A stretch of 64,000 nucleotides of DNA, from contig CM053337.1 of the NCBI GenBank assembly GCA_028583605.1, forward strand, positions 15,023,639-15,087,638, written 5' to 3'. The number at the start of each line of letters is the position of its first letter. Within the stretch, counting starts at the first letter, position 1. The DNA comes from Dastarcus helophoroides (Eukaryota > Arthropoda > Insecta > Coleoptera > Bothrideridae). This document shows positions 44,201-50,217 of this stretch, one piece after another. The notes under the pieces are model-generated. The model was not told the DNA's origin. It did no database searches and was given only the letters and a program-made list of their open reading frames with translations. The translations under genes were made by a program, and so were the position numbers.

Positions 44201-46971
44201 ATTACATTAGCTCAAGGTCACGTGCGGTCAAGGTCGTGTTGGCTCAAGTTCACCTGAGTTCAGGATTATCTCAGGAAGTCTTGTGTGTTCAAAGCCGCGT
44301 GCGCTCAAGGTCACGCAAGCTCAAGATCACTTGACTTCAAGGCTGTGCTGTTTGAAGGTCATACCAGTTCAAGGTTGCACAAGATCAAGGTCATTCAAGT
44401 TCGAGATCATGTAAGCTCAAGGTCACCTGAGTTCAAGGTTGCGCTAAATCAAGGTCAATGTCATGTTAGATCAAGGTTACTCAAGTTCAAGATCATGTTA
44501 GTTCAAGGTCATTCAAGTTCAAAACCGCGCTAGCTCTAGGTCACTCGAGTTCAAGGTCACGCAAGCTTAAGATCACTTGAATTCAAGGCTGTACTGTTTC
44601 AAGGTCATACCAGCTCTAGGTTGCACAGGATCAAGGTCATTAAAGTTCGAGATCATGTTAGCTTAAGGTCACCCGAGTTCGAGGCTGCGCTAAATCAAGG
44701 TCACACAAGGTCAATGTCATGTTAAATGGAGGTTACTCAAGTTCAAGATTATGTTAGCTCAAGGTCATTCGAGTTCAAAGCCGCGCTAGCTCAAAGTCAT
44801 TCGAGTTCAAGGTCACGCAAGCTCAAGATCACTTGAATTCAAGGCTGTGCTGTTTCAAGGTCATACCAGCTCTAGGTTGCACAGGATCAAGGTCATTTAA
44901 GTTCGAGATCATGTTAGCTTAAGGTCACCCGAATTTAAGGCTGCGCTAAATCCAGGTGACACAAGGTCAATGTCATGTTAGATCAAGGTTACTTAAGTTC
45001 AAGATCATGTTAGCTCAAGGTCATTCGAGTTCAAGGCCGCGCTAGGTCAAGGTCACTCGAGTTCAAAGTCATGCTAAATGAAGGTCATCCAAGTTCAAGG
45101 TCATGTTAGCCCAAGGTCACTCGATTTCAAGGTCACACAAGTTCAAGACTGCGCTAGTTCAGCCACTTAAGTTCAAGGTCACTCGAGTTCAAGGTCACAC
45201 AAGTTCAAGACTGCGCTAGTTCAGCCACTCAAGTTCAAGATCATTCTAGCTCAAGGTCATCCTAGTTCAGGATCGCGGTAGCTCAAAGTCATTCGAGTTC
45301 AAGGCCGCGCTAGCTCAAGGTAACTCGAGTTCAAGGTCACGCAAGCTCAAGATCACTTGAATTCAAGGCTGTGCTGTTTCAAGGTCATACCAGCTCAAGG
45401 TTGCACAAGATCATTCAAGTTCGAGATCATGTTAGCTCAAGGTCACCCGAGTTCAAGGCTGCGCTAAATCAAGGTCACACAAGGTCAATGTCATGTTAGA
45501 CCAAGGTTACTCAAGTTTAAGATCATGTTGGCTCAAGGTCATTCGAGTTCAAGGCCGCGCTAGCTCAAGGTCACTCGAGTTCAAGATCATTCTAAATGAA
45601 GGTCACCCAAGTTTAAGGTCACGTTAGCTCAAGGTCACCCAAGTTCAAGGTCACACAAGTTCAAGACCGCGCTAGTTCAGTCACTCAAGTTCAAGGTCAT
45701 TCTAGCTCAAGGCCATCCGAGTTCAGTTCTGCGGTAGCTCAAGGTCATTCGAGTTCAAGGTCATGCTAGCTCAAGGTCATCCGAGTTCAAGGTTAGGCTA
45801 GCGCAAGGTTACTGAAGTTCTAGGTCATGCTAGTGCAAGCTCACGTGAGTTCAACGACATGTGATCTGGAGGTCGCGTGAGTTCAAGGTGACATAAACTT
45901 GATGTCACGTGAACTCAAGGTCGCGTAAAAGCAAGAATAACGTAAGACAAAATTTCTTTTAAATTTCAAGTTTTATCCTAAAATTCCGACAAAAATTAAT
46001 GTCCTTCCGATGTTTATTTCTATTTGATCTTAAATTATCATTCTTTGTGCCTCTTCTTCTTTGTAATTTGAGCTCTTTTCGAATTTGGACTTTTATTGAA
46101 AATTTCAATTATTTTTTCAAAATTTGCGATATTTTTATAATTCAGATTTTTTCGCTATTTCGCCTGTTTTTACTAAAATGTTCGACTCTTTTCCAAATGA
46201 GCAGCTGTTTTAAAAATAAGAAATTACTGTTTTGCGAGTGTAACTTCAATTTCGAGAACGAAATTGTAGAAAAATCGAATTCTGTAAACATTTGTCGCTG
46301 TTTAAATAAAAAAGCGAACTAATTTTGTTTTATTTACAGAAAACTATGGTAAAATTAAGCCACCGCTGCCTCCAAAAAACGGGAAACACAGGAATGTCAA
46401 TTCTAAACACTCACACAAAGAAAATCAGCGCACAGTTGGCATTCCTGAGGAAGCCAAATTGGATAAATTAGATACGAGGGAAGAAACTGCAAAATTGAAT
46501 CGAACGTTTCACGCTTACTTAAACGAGCAGCTCAGCAACGGGCTAAAGCACAGAATCACCGAAATGAATACTAGGAAATTCCCAGGGAAGAAAACCCATC
46601 AAAGGGAAAATTTTCGAAAGACTGAAGATTCGGGTTATTTGAGTACGGATTCGAGCGAATCGAGGAGATTCGCTCCAGAAGTTGACGAGGCGAATGACAA
46701 GGGGAGCGATTCGGACGAGAGTATGGCGGACGGGAGCGACGGGCACAGCGAGTCGGGGGCCGAAAGCGTCGAAACGCATTCGGTGTTTTTTGGGAGTTTT
46801 CGAAAAACGAACTATTTCGCGTCCACCGACAGCGGCGTCGACATGAAGTGCGGGGAGGAGAAGCGGAAGTTGATGCAAAACGACGACGGGCACCAGAGCA
46901 GCGACTCGGAAAATAACAGTTACACCACGGTTATACCCTTATACAACAACGTAACGATTCCTAATAAGTAA
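8161..46971 (+). CDS. sha: Shavenoid (Sha/Kojak), type I membrane protein; ten coding exons
   Basis: Joined exons: 8161-8281, 11616-11780, 30654-30764, 37020-37153, 37234-37402, 37453-37781, 37867-38091, 38157-38800, 39221-40401, 46340-46971. They total 3,711 bases, 1,236 residues plus TAA; every junction is GT-AG and keeps frame. Predicted protein: signal peptide at residues 1-17, a cysteine-rich extracellular N-terminus (C48, C53, C72, C74, C76, C90, C97), a conserved ectodomain (PFVFLPLKGQII; GGWIELRNP), sequons at N234 and N248, one membrane helix at about 258-280 followed by RKRNR, then a long, mostly disordered cytoplasmic tail with PPPKPP and KPPLPP proline motifs. In Drosophila, shavenoid is a Shavenbaby/Ovo target required for actin-based trichomes and denticles. 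The order of ectodomain, helix and tail matches that family; identification rests on recognition, not a search. The first ATG has an in-frame TAG at 8140, so the start is well placed. Confidence 0.88.
8441..8540 (+). repeat. tRNA-derived sequence (SINE head or tRNA pseudogene)
   Basis: An A-box-like AGTTGAGTTGGTTAAGGC is followed about 35 bases on by a B-box-like GGTTGTGTGTTCAATTCC, then GATCAAGC and a run of nine T, as in a Pol III-transcribed tRNA-type SINE or a decayed tRNA gene. The B box departs from GGTTCRANYCC, and a proper anticodon arm cannot be drawn, so it is not a functional tRNA. It lies in shavenoid intron 1 just upstream of the hAT-type element. Confidence 0.5.
8608..11302. mobile_element. 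Non-autonomous hAT-type element with 8-bp target duplication
   Basis: Terminal inverted repeats CAGGCACGTAGCCAGG at 8616 and CCTGGCTACGTGCCTG ending at 11294 enclose about 2.68 kb. Both ends are flanked by the same octamer TTATTTAC (8608-8615 and 11295-11302). Eight-base target duplications with CAG...CTG ends are the mark of the hAT superfamily. There is no transposase; the interior (8950-11040) is TCGAAATTT-type minisatellite. The perfect target duplication says the insertion is intact and fairly recent. It sits in shavenoid intron 1 and ends 313 bases before exon 2. Confidence 0.9.
8950..11040. repeat. TCGAAATTT minisatellite inside the hAT-type element
   Basis: Around 2 kb of about 20-base units (GTCGAAATTTCGAGAAAAAA and variants) in which orientation changes: the TTTCGACTTTTTTCTC form dominates the left and right edges and the GAGAAAAAAGTCGAAA form the middle. 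The 119- to 127-codon open frames here are repeat artefacts rich in F/S/R or K/S/R. Confidence 0.85.
11616..11780 (+). CDS. sha: shavenoid exon 2 (cysteine-rich segment)
   Basis: Acceptor TTTTAG before 11616, donor GTAAGG at 11781, phase 1 at both ends. It encodes about 55 residues with C48, C53, the C-N-C-Q-C cluster (C72, C74, C76) and C90 in RICVDDIH. The cysteine pattern suggests a compact disulphide-bonded extracellular module in the shavenoid N-terminal domain. Confidence 0.88.
11781..13200 (+). other. Start of shavenoid intron 2: unique sequence with a small hairpin
   Basis: Mostly unique AT-rich intron. At 12115-12192 an imperfect inverted repeat with arms of about 31 bases (ATTTCTAAAACTCA... 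and ...AGTTTTAGAAAT) surrounds a loop of about 12. A short direct repeat, ACACCTCTGCAGTATCACCAA, occurs near 12710 and 12815. Overlapping open frames at 12169-12487 on both strands are not called. Confidence 0.5.
13200..15840. repeat. 423-bp higher-order satellite, left array
   Basis: Tandem array with a repeat length of 423 bases (homologous points at 13649, 14072, 14495 and 14918). Each 423-base unit is itself four diverged monomers of about 106 bases, which share the pattern ATGAACxACxAAATGCxCAAC ... AATTTTAGxGAxxTTTC. The outer units are more diverged than the central ones, as expected from unequal exchange. Minus-strand open frames of 65-119 codons repeat with the array and are not genes. 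Confidence 0.9.
15840..17110. other. Unique spacer between the two opposed satellite arrays
   Basis: About 1.27 kb of non-satellite intron. It includes a small 15-base minisatellite (16440-16525). In a folded transcript this would be the loop between the complementary arrays. No gene seen. Confidence 0.6.
16440..16525 (+). repeat. 15-bp minisatellite
   Basis: About six copies of units close to GGTTTCGTTCTTGGT. The unit is a multiple of three, so an open frame rich in F/V/G/L runs through it (16383-16598); it has no other support as a gene. Confidence 0.75.
17110..19800. repeat. 423-bp higher-order satellite, right array (inverted)
   Basis: The same four-monomer repeat as at 13.2-15.8 kb, but in the opposite orientation: peptides read on the minus strand of the left array reappear on the plus strand here. 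Repeat length is again about 423 (17927 to 18772 is two units). The array ends in a short self-inverted copy at 19733-19768. Confidence 0.9.
19733..19768. repeat. Perfect 36-base palindrome at the end of the satellite
   Basis: TTTGATTAGGATGCTCCA is followed directly by its exact reverse complement. The sequence is a satellite monomer segment present once in each orientation with no spacer, so it marks a rearrangement breakpoint at the distal end of the array. Confidence 0.9.
19800..20450. other. Intron 2 sequence without recognisable content
   Basis: Apparently unique AT-rich sequence between the satellite and the next low-complexity block; no exon or element is visible. Confidence 0.5.
20450..21150. 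repeat. TCGAAATTT-type low-complexity block
   Basis: Strongly degenerate member of the 20-base family (TTTCGACTTTTTC, GAAAAAAGTCGAAATTT). It abuts the left end of the foldback element. Confidence 0.6.
21781..21835 (-). ncRNA. Hammerhead-like motif, second family (uncertain)
   Basis: On the minus strand, CTGAAAATGATAGC, loop TTG, GCTATC, GAAA, then the palindrome ACGCGT. It has the order core - stem II - GAAA - short palindromic stem III of a type I hammerhead. The core lacks G8 in this copy and there is an extra U before stem II, so it is at best hammerhead-like. A partner copy at 22700-22742 has CTGAAGA (a valid CUGANGA) but has lost the GAAA part. Confidence 0.3.
23080..24300. repeat. TGTAACA/TGTTACA arrays of the right foldback arm
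   Basis: About four units of roughly 250-350 bases, each starting near AATCTTTCTTGGTTTCAGGG, running through TGTTACA repeats, and ending CTAGGGATGCAACGTTCC. The same short repeat makes up the satellite at 60.3-64 kb. Confidence 0.8.
24400..25140. other. Unique intron 2 sequence
   Basis: Non-repetitive sequence, somewhat less AT-rich than its surroundings, between the foldback element and the 19-bp array. No exon found. As one of the few unique blocks in this 19-kb intron it could hold regulatory DNA. Confidence 0.4.
25140..29090. repeat. 19-bp minisatellite, about 4 kb
   Basis: Tandem units of 19 bases close to TTATAACTTTTGGGAAAAA, with variants such as CTTATGGGAAAAG and CTTTTACGAAAAA. Longer periods are superimposed: a segment at 26840-27085 returns at 27500-27740 (offset about 660), and a block starting TCCTGGGAAAATTTGACAGG recurs near 28203, 28424 and 28622. 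The array grew by duplication of blocks of many units. Confidence 0.9.
29163..29353. mobile_element. Short element with degenerate inverted ends
   Basis: About 190 bases starting TGGGCGTAACTAAG and ending CTTAGACAATGCCCA, which are imperfect inverted repeats, with G-rich and C-rich tracts just inside. It resembles the ends of small non-autonomous hAT-type elements. No clear target duplication was found. Confidence 0.4.
29353..30310. repeat. Unique intron sequence, then TCGAAATTT-type block (29930-30310)
   Basis: Up to about 29930 the intron is apparently unique and empty of features. From there to 30310 it is the TCGAAATTT family in both orientations. Exon 3 follows 340 bases later. Confidence 0.6.
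30654..30764 (+). CDS. sha: shavenoid exon 3
   Basis: Acceptor TTATTTCAG before 30654, donor GTAAGT at 30765, phase 1 at both ends. It encodes ECALAPFVGGSTSQ followed by PFVFLPLKGQII and SKEIRFS, a strongly family-typical segment of the shavenoid ectodomain. It is flanked by 19 kb and 6 kb introns. Confidence 0.9.
30940..31135. repeat. TCGAAATTT-type block in intron 3
   Basis: About 200 bases of the 20-base family, mostly the TTTTTCTCGAAATTTC form. Confidence 0.6.
31135..32440. other. Unique block of intron 3, possible regulatory DNA
   Basis: About 1.3 kb of non-repetitive sequence, GC-richer than the surroundings over 31140-31560 (several CGC, GCGC and CCGCGG words). All frames are interrupted. 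CAGGGACGGATTTAAA at 31697 resembles an end of a hAT-type element, but no partner end was found. In a gene otherwise full of satellites, such a unique block is a reasonable place for an enhancer; this is inference only. Confidence 0.35.
32440..35545. repeat. 125-bp satellite, about 24 copies
   Basis: Tandem array of 125-base units (GTAATAATCCTTTGGTGGT ... CACAAGTTTGTCTTCATGTG ... GCTGTAACTTATGGATCC). Identical points occur at 33194, 33319, 33444, 33569 and 33694. Edge units are more diverged, and a variant with an extra GGTCCAAAATTAACTTCTAG piece occurs near 32560, 32960, 34100, 34495 and 35390. The repeat is not a multiple of three, so the serial 61-72-codon open frames are meaningless. Confidence 0.95.
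35545..36340. other. Intron 3 sequence without recognisable content
   Basis: AT-rich, apparently unique. A degenerate direct repeat (AATTGTTAAGTC...TTTACTTTGGAACAGAAAA, then a similar copy about 60 bases on) lies near 36190-36290. Confidence 0.4.
36343..36478. repeat. Near-perfect hairpin, 64-base arms, 8-base loop
   Basis: Positions 36343-36406 pair with 36415-36478 around the loop GCCTCGGG. By eye only about five or six of the 64 positions mismatch. The centre (GTTCTAAGTGCCTC and its continuation) occurs again at 36487-36513. In the shavenoid transcript this folds into one long stem, like a hairpin RNA precursor; equally it may be a palindromic mobile element. Confidence 0.85.
37020..37153 (+). 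CDS. sha: shavenoid exon 4
   Basis: Acceptor TGCTTTCAG before 37020 (phase 1), donor CAG/GTAAGT at 37154 (phase 0). It encodes GVESVVCAVSGSKFL, GGWIELRNPIDTDVPFRLF and RDEGRTFLQ, a compact ectodomain segment. Confidence 0.92.
37234..37402 (+). CDS. sha: shavenoid exon 5
   Basis: Acceptor TTGTTGCAG, phase 0; donor GTAAGC at 37403, phase 1. The 80-base intron before it is typical of insects. It encodes WIGEAELRTRMSGRLVLVYL followed by MCRDVTD and a VSPCVAFRV stretch; beta-strand-like, completing the ectodomain. Confidence 0.92.
37453..37781 (+). CDS. sha: shavenoid exon 6 (transmembrane segment)
   Basis: The 50-base intron before it is very short. The first codon is split (A/AT, Asn) and forms the sequon N-V-S. 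After a second sequon (N-N-S) comes the single membrane helix, YVAIGICSILLGLIYVASVF, then the basic stop-transfer RKRNR and a Ser/Thr-rich juxtamembrane region. Donor GTAAGT at 37782, phase 0. An open frame runs on through the donor to 38015, but the protein there turns into unrelated R-rich sequence, whereas splicing restores a conserved frame. Confidence 0.92.
37867..38091 (+). CDS. sha: shavenoid exon 7
   Basis: Acceptor ATAACTTCAG before 37867, donor ATG/GTAAAC at 38092, phase 0 at both ends. It encodes APLPELTAQEVAAIERLPEE and a C-terminal RRKLYFNPAFFDPHLL motif. The frame is open only when the 85-base intron before it and the 65-base intron after it are removed, which strongly supports these boundaries. 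The helical content suggests a short structured element in an otherwise disordered tail. Confidence 0.9.
38157..38800 (+). CDS. sha: shavenoid exon 8
   Basis: Acceptor AAATTGCAG, phase 0; donor CAG/GTAATA at 38801, phase 2. Starts APPPAAIEFLTKIREVITIA. It contains a cysteine group (C-S-G-C-P-G-C and a later C-x2-C), polar low-complexity sequence, and two related segments YLNVAKEV and YTNVAKEV about 17 residues apart. Confidence 0.92.
39221..40401 (+). CDS. sha: shavenoid exon 9 (long cytoplasmic exon)
   Basis: Acceptor CTGTTGCAG before 39221, completing AG/A (Arg); donor GTGAAA at 40402, phase 1. About 394 residues: a basic, proline-rich start (KPKRPPPKPPCK, a likely SH3 ligand), acidic Ser-rich stretches, VVEKTSHILLKSTG, and a segment SLREIYEAKTKGLLKVNG with helical character near residue 960. 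The open frame continues into the intron for 50 codons before a stop, so intron retention would give a truncated protein. Confidence 0.92.
40800..41100. repeat. Low-complexity TTTTGAAAATTTC tract, start of intron 9 repeats
   Basis: AT-rich tract of TTTTCAAATTTCC/TTTTGAAAATTTCG words. It recurs as a leader at 41640-41790 and 42380-42540, each time followed by AAGGTCACGCGTGGTCAAGG, so a larger unit of about 700-780 bases was triplicated. Confidence 0.7.
41100..45930. repeat. AGGTCA minisatellite (nuclear-receptor half-site array)
   Basis: About 4.8 kb, interrupted at 42200-42530 and 42960-43640, of units of about 16-17 bases such as TCAAGGTCACGCGAGT and TCAAGGTCATGCTAGC. Blocks of about 300-350 bases are duplicated within 44.2-45.8 kb. 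The repeated word TCAAGGTCA is present dozens of times, nearly always on the plus strand. Open frames rich in SRSxxFKV are repeat artefacts. Confidence 0.92.
42960..43640. other. Low-complexity AT-rich interruption of the array
   Basis: TTTTCAAAATTTCGAC-type sequence, a relative of the TCGAAATTT family; no exon seen. Confidence 0.5.
46340..46971 (+). CDS. sha: shavenoid exon 10 (C-terminus and stop)
   Basis: Acceptor TTATTTACAG before 46340, phase 1; stop TAA at 46969-46971. It encodes ENYGKIKPPLPPKNGKHR (another proline motif), a charged helical part EETAKLNRTFHAYLNEQL, then an acidic Ser/Asp-rich tail with DSGYLSTDSSES and DSGVDMK motifs (likely phosphorylated). G+C is clearly higher than in the flanks, as expected for coding DNA. 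Confidence 0.92.
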
Positions 46972-47018
46972 GGTTATGATAGTATGCGACTGAATTTGTT
47001 AAGAGCGCGCTTATAGTA

Positions 47019-47269
47019 CAGTAGACTCCCGCTAAAGTTGCGCTCACCGGACTGGATCGAGTTGCTACTCCCCTACCATTGTCGAAAAATGTATATGTTG
47101 TATTGCTTCCTTGTGCGGTTGAGTGGGTTATTCAAAAGTGGCGCTAAAACTCGGAAGTCTAATTCGTCGTTCCAAAAATTAGAGAGGGGGAATATCCGCG
47201 CAACTTTAGCGATCGTTATCTTGTCAACTTTAACGAGCGGACAACTTTAACGGGCGCGGGAGTCAACTG
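47019..47269. mobile_element. Tc1/mariner- or pogo-type MITE in the presumed 3' UTR
   Basis: A 251-base element starting CAGTAGACTCCCGC and ending GCGGGAGTCAACTG, an inverted repeat with one difference, flanked on both sides by TA (47017-47018 and 47270-47271). A TA target duplication and CAGT...ACTG ends fit the Tc1/mariner-pogo group. It lies 47 bases after the shavenoid stop codon and before the first AATAAA, so mature shavenoid mRNA should carry it. Confidence 0.85.
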
Positions 47270-47364
47270 TAGTTGCGAATTAAAACGAGCTTTAGTATAA
47301 TGTACAAATTGATTGGAATCGACGTATCGTCAATATTTTTACTTTAGAGCAACGTTGGCGCGGG

Positions 47365-47370
47365 AATAAA
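47365..47370 (+). terminator. sha: Candidate shavenoid polyadenylation signal AATAAA
   Basis: First AATAAA after the stop codon, about 395 bases downstream. Other AT-rich sites follow to 47.9 kb, so longer 3' ends are possible. Confidence 0.5.
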
Positions 47371-47399
47371 GCTGTTTAATTTGTAAATGCGACGTTCTG

Positions 47400-48170
47400 A
47401 CGTAACATTTTTTTTCCATGTGATACATTCATTGGCCGGATGTGCAATTTTTTAGCTTTTAAGCAATAGTTTGTACTCGAGTTTTGTTAAAGCGGCGAGT
47501 GCAGTAGCGAGGAGGCTTCTGGAGCGGAAGTGGCGCCACACTGGTATTTTGTTGGCGTGGTGACGTCAATGACATCATTTTCGCTCTAGAATTCCCCTTC
47601 GATGTTACGCTTGTTTGCTTTAGCAAGCTGGCAATCTGTTATAAGTTAAGGTTTGACTTGACTTCTGTCAATTTACGGCTATTATGCCAAATACGCAATA
47701 GTGGTGCAATAGTATTGTGCAATATTTTTATATTTGTAGACTGTAAATATTATTTATTTGAAAGTTTAGTATTTAATTGTTAGAATTTTGCCAATAATAA
47801 TCGTGATATTGAGTGCAATTTCATAAAAAAGTGCAATATTTGTTTAAATGTTATGTAAATAATTTTTATTATATCACAATGTGCAATATTTATATTTTAG
47901 TTTGTTAAGATTGGTTTCATATTTTTATTATAAGCTACATAACTTTGATTCTTTGTTAGTACTACGAAAACAGTCGTAAGAATTAAAATTTATTGGAATC
48001 TACTAATTTCCAGTTAATCAGCAAAATAACTAATTCAATTTTACCTTTGCAACCTGATTTGACATGCTGCATCTTTTCTCCTCATCCTGCCTAATGGTAG
48101 TATGACAGAAAAATTGTATTTTACCTCCCTCTTCACCCAAAGAATATAAGGAGGAAGGATAATTCCAAAA
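47400..48170. other. Downstream flank of shavenoid
   Basis: AT-rich, apparently unique; several short GTGCAATATTT words around 47710-47890. No gene seen; part may belong to a longer 3' UTR. Confidence 0.4.
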
Positions 48171-48174
48171 ATAT

Positions 48175-48557
48175 TGTTACGGGCTTATCGGTTCGAATTG
48201 ATTAATACGCGAATTGAACAATACCCACTTTATTACTGAACTCAACTCGGATCACTACAACTGAATAATTAACTCACTTATTGACTTCTAACTGCTAACT
48301 CTCAACTTAACTACACCGACTCTAACTAACTTCACTAATTACACTGATTCTAACTCGAGGGAGAGCTGACCGCCTTATATAGTTTTGGCTTCCAGGTTCT
48401 AGAACAATCCGGCAGATAAGTCTTATCGTTTGCCGAAATTTCGGGGACGCTTATCTGCCGTTTGGTTCGTTATCGCGGCCGCTTTTCCCTTATCAGATCA
48501 TTCTAGAAACTTTTCTTATGTACTAAATTCTATTCCATCTATTTACATTGCGATACA
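48175..48557 (+). mobile_element. Solo-LTR-like repeat, copy 1
   Basis: About 383 bases starting TGTTACGGGC and ending GCGATACA (TG...CA), flanked by ATAT on both sides (48171-48174, 48558-48561), as for an LTR with a 4-base target duplication. It has a TATA-like CTTATATAG at about 48373 and an internal inverted repeat (CGGCAGATAAG / CTTATCTGCCG). No internal retroelement sequence adjoins it, hence solo LTR. The superfamily is not determined; a 4-base duplication suits Gypsy-like elements. Confidence 0.6.
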
Positions 48558-48599
48558 ATATCTAGTTTTTCAATGGTATTTATGAAAATAATTTTTTCA

Positions 48600-48900
48600 C
48601 GAAAATTCGATTTCTAAGTGAATTCTTTTCGAAATTAGAATCAATTTTATTAAATCAGGTAAAAAATATCCCCGAAATTTTCGACTTTTTTCCTCAAAAT
48701 TTTGTATTCCTACAAATTTCGACTTTTTTCTTGAAGCTCGTTTCGCTTTTAAACAATATTTTGACTTTCGTTCTTAAAATTTGACTTTACTGAGAAAATT
48801 TATCTTTTTTTAAAGCTCGCGACTAAAAATTTAAGAAATCTTTTTCTAAATTCGACAATTTTTCAAACTGGTCTCTCGAAATTTTAGTTTATTCCAAAAA
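48600..48900. repeat. TCGAAATTT-type block between the LTR-like copies
   Basis: About 300 bases of degenerate TTTTCGAAATT sequence, so the two LTR-like copies do not flank a retroelement body. Confidence 0.55.
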
Positions 48901-48903
48901 TAT

Positions 48904-49251
48904 TGTTACGGGCTTATCGGTTCGAATTGATTACACTTATCGAATAATACCCTACTTTATTACTAAACTAAACTTGGATCACCACAATTGGACAATTAAC
49001 TCACTTATTATTGACTTCTACTAACTCACTAATTACACTGACTAACTGACTTGAGGGAAAGCTGACCGCCTTTTATAGTTTTGGCCCGCGGCTTCTAGAA
49101 CTTTTCGGCAGATAAGGCTTATCGTTCCCGAAATTTCTGGAACGCTTATCTGCCATTTGTTTCGTTATCGCGGCCGCTTTCCCCTAATTCAGATCCTTCT
49201 TTATTTACTAAATTATACAATTCTATTCCATCTATTTACATTGCGTTACTA
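48904..49251 (+). mobile_element. Solo-LTR-like repeat, copy 2
   Basis: A second copy, about 348 bases, with the same start (TGTTACGGGC), the same CGCGGCCGCTTT segment and end, again next to ATAT. It has small deletions against copy 1. The shared 13 bases ATTCCAAAAATAT just upstream of both copies suggest either target preference or duplication after insertion. Confidence 0.6.
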
Positions 49252-49259
49252 ATATGTAT

Positions 49260-50190
49260 TTTTTTCAAAATTTCGATTTGTCAAAATCCACTTCTTTCCC
49301 AAAATTTGTAATCATAAAAATCTATTTCTCAAAAAGTTAACCTTTTATCTAAAATGTACTCTTTTTGGATTGAATCATTGCCCATATATACGTAAATGTG
49401 AGGGGTCCGCCGTTGTAAGTTCATAACATTTTTAATGTTAATATTGCGATGTACTTATTTTTCTCAAAAATTTTCGTGTGTACATAGGAGAAATATAAGT
49501 GCAATGTGCAAGCTTCAGAGTACCTGCATATTCTAATCCCCAATTCCTTAGTAAAAGTTTATTAACAATTACTACGTGTCTTAAAATCAAATCAATCTAT
49601 TATAAAAAAAAATAATAATTTCCGGAAATAAAGCTATCAAACTGTTATGCGCTTTTTTCAGTTGACAATTTCTACATTATTAGTTATCCCCACTAGTTGA
49701 TTGAAGTTGGGAGACCACATTTTGATTTTAAGGTGCGTAATTATCGTTAGGAAAAAAATGGTGGCAGACTGCATAATTCTATAACTTTATTTTACATTTT
49801 TGTTCTATTTACAATAATGACAAACTAATTCGTTACGAATTATAATTCCTCATATTCCCTAGGGATTGTACCATATAGGATAAGTTTCACCGAACATTTT
49901 AGTTTATGTATTTTCAATAAGATGACTGAATGTATTTTTTTAAAAGCTTGAAAAATTTGACAAATTGGTTCGATTTTAGAATAGACAGTAAGCATCATTG
50001 ATCTGTAATCCAAATCAAGATCTGTTCAAGTGAATTCTCACGGGACATTGCTACGTAATATAGTGTATCATACAGTTAACAGAATTTAGAGATAAATGCA
50101 AGAGAATAATCAACATGACTGTATTGTCCAAAAATGAATAAATCTTTTGATCTTTTACGAGGTTGTCTTTTTCGGTGACTGCAAGGTACA
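49260..50190. other. Intergenic sequence, no feature seen
   Basis: AT-rich and apparently unique apart from a short TTTCAAAATTTCG stretch at 49260-49350. Confidence 0.45.
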
Positions 50191-50217
50191 CATCCCCATG
50201 TTAAGGTTTTTCCCCGA

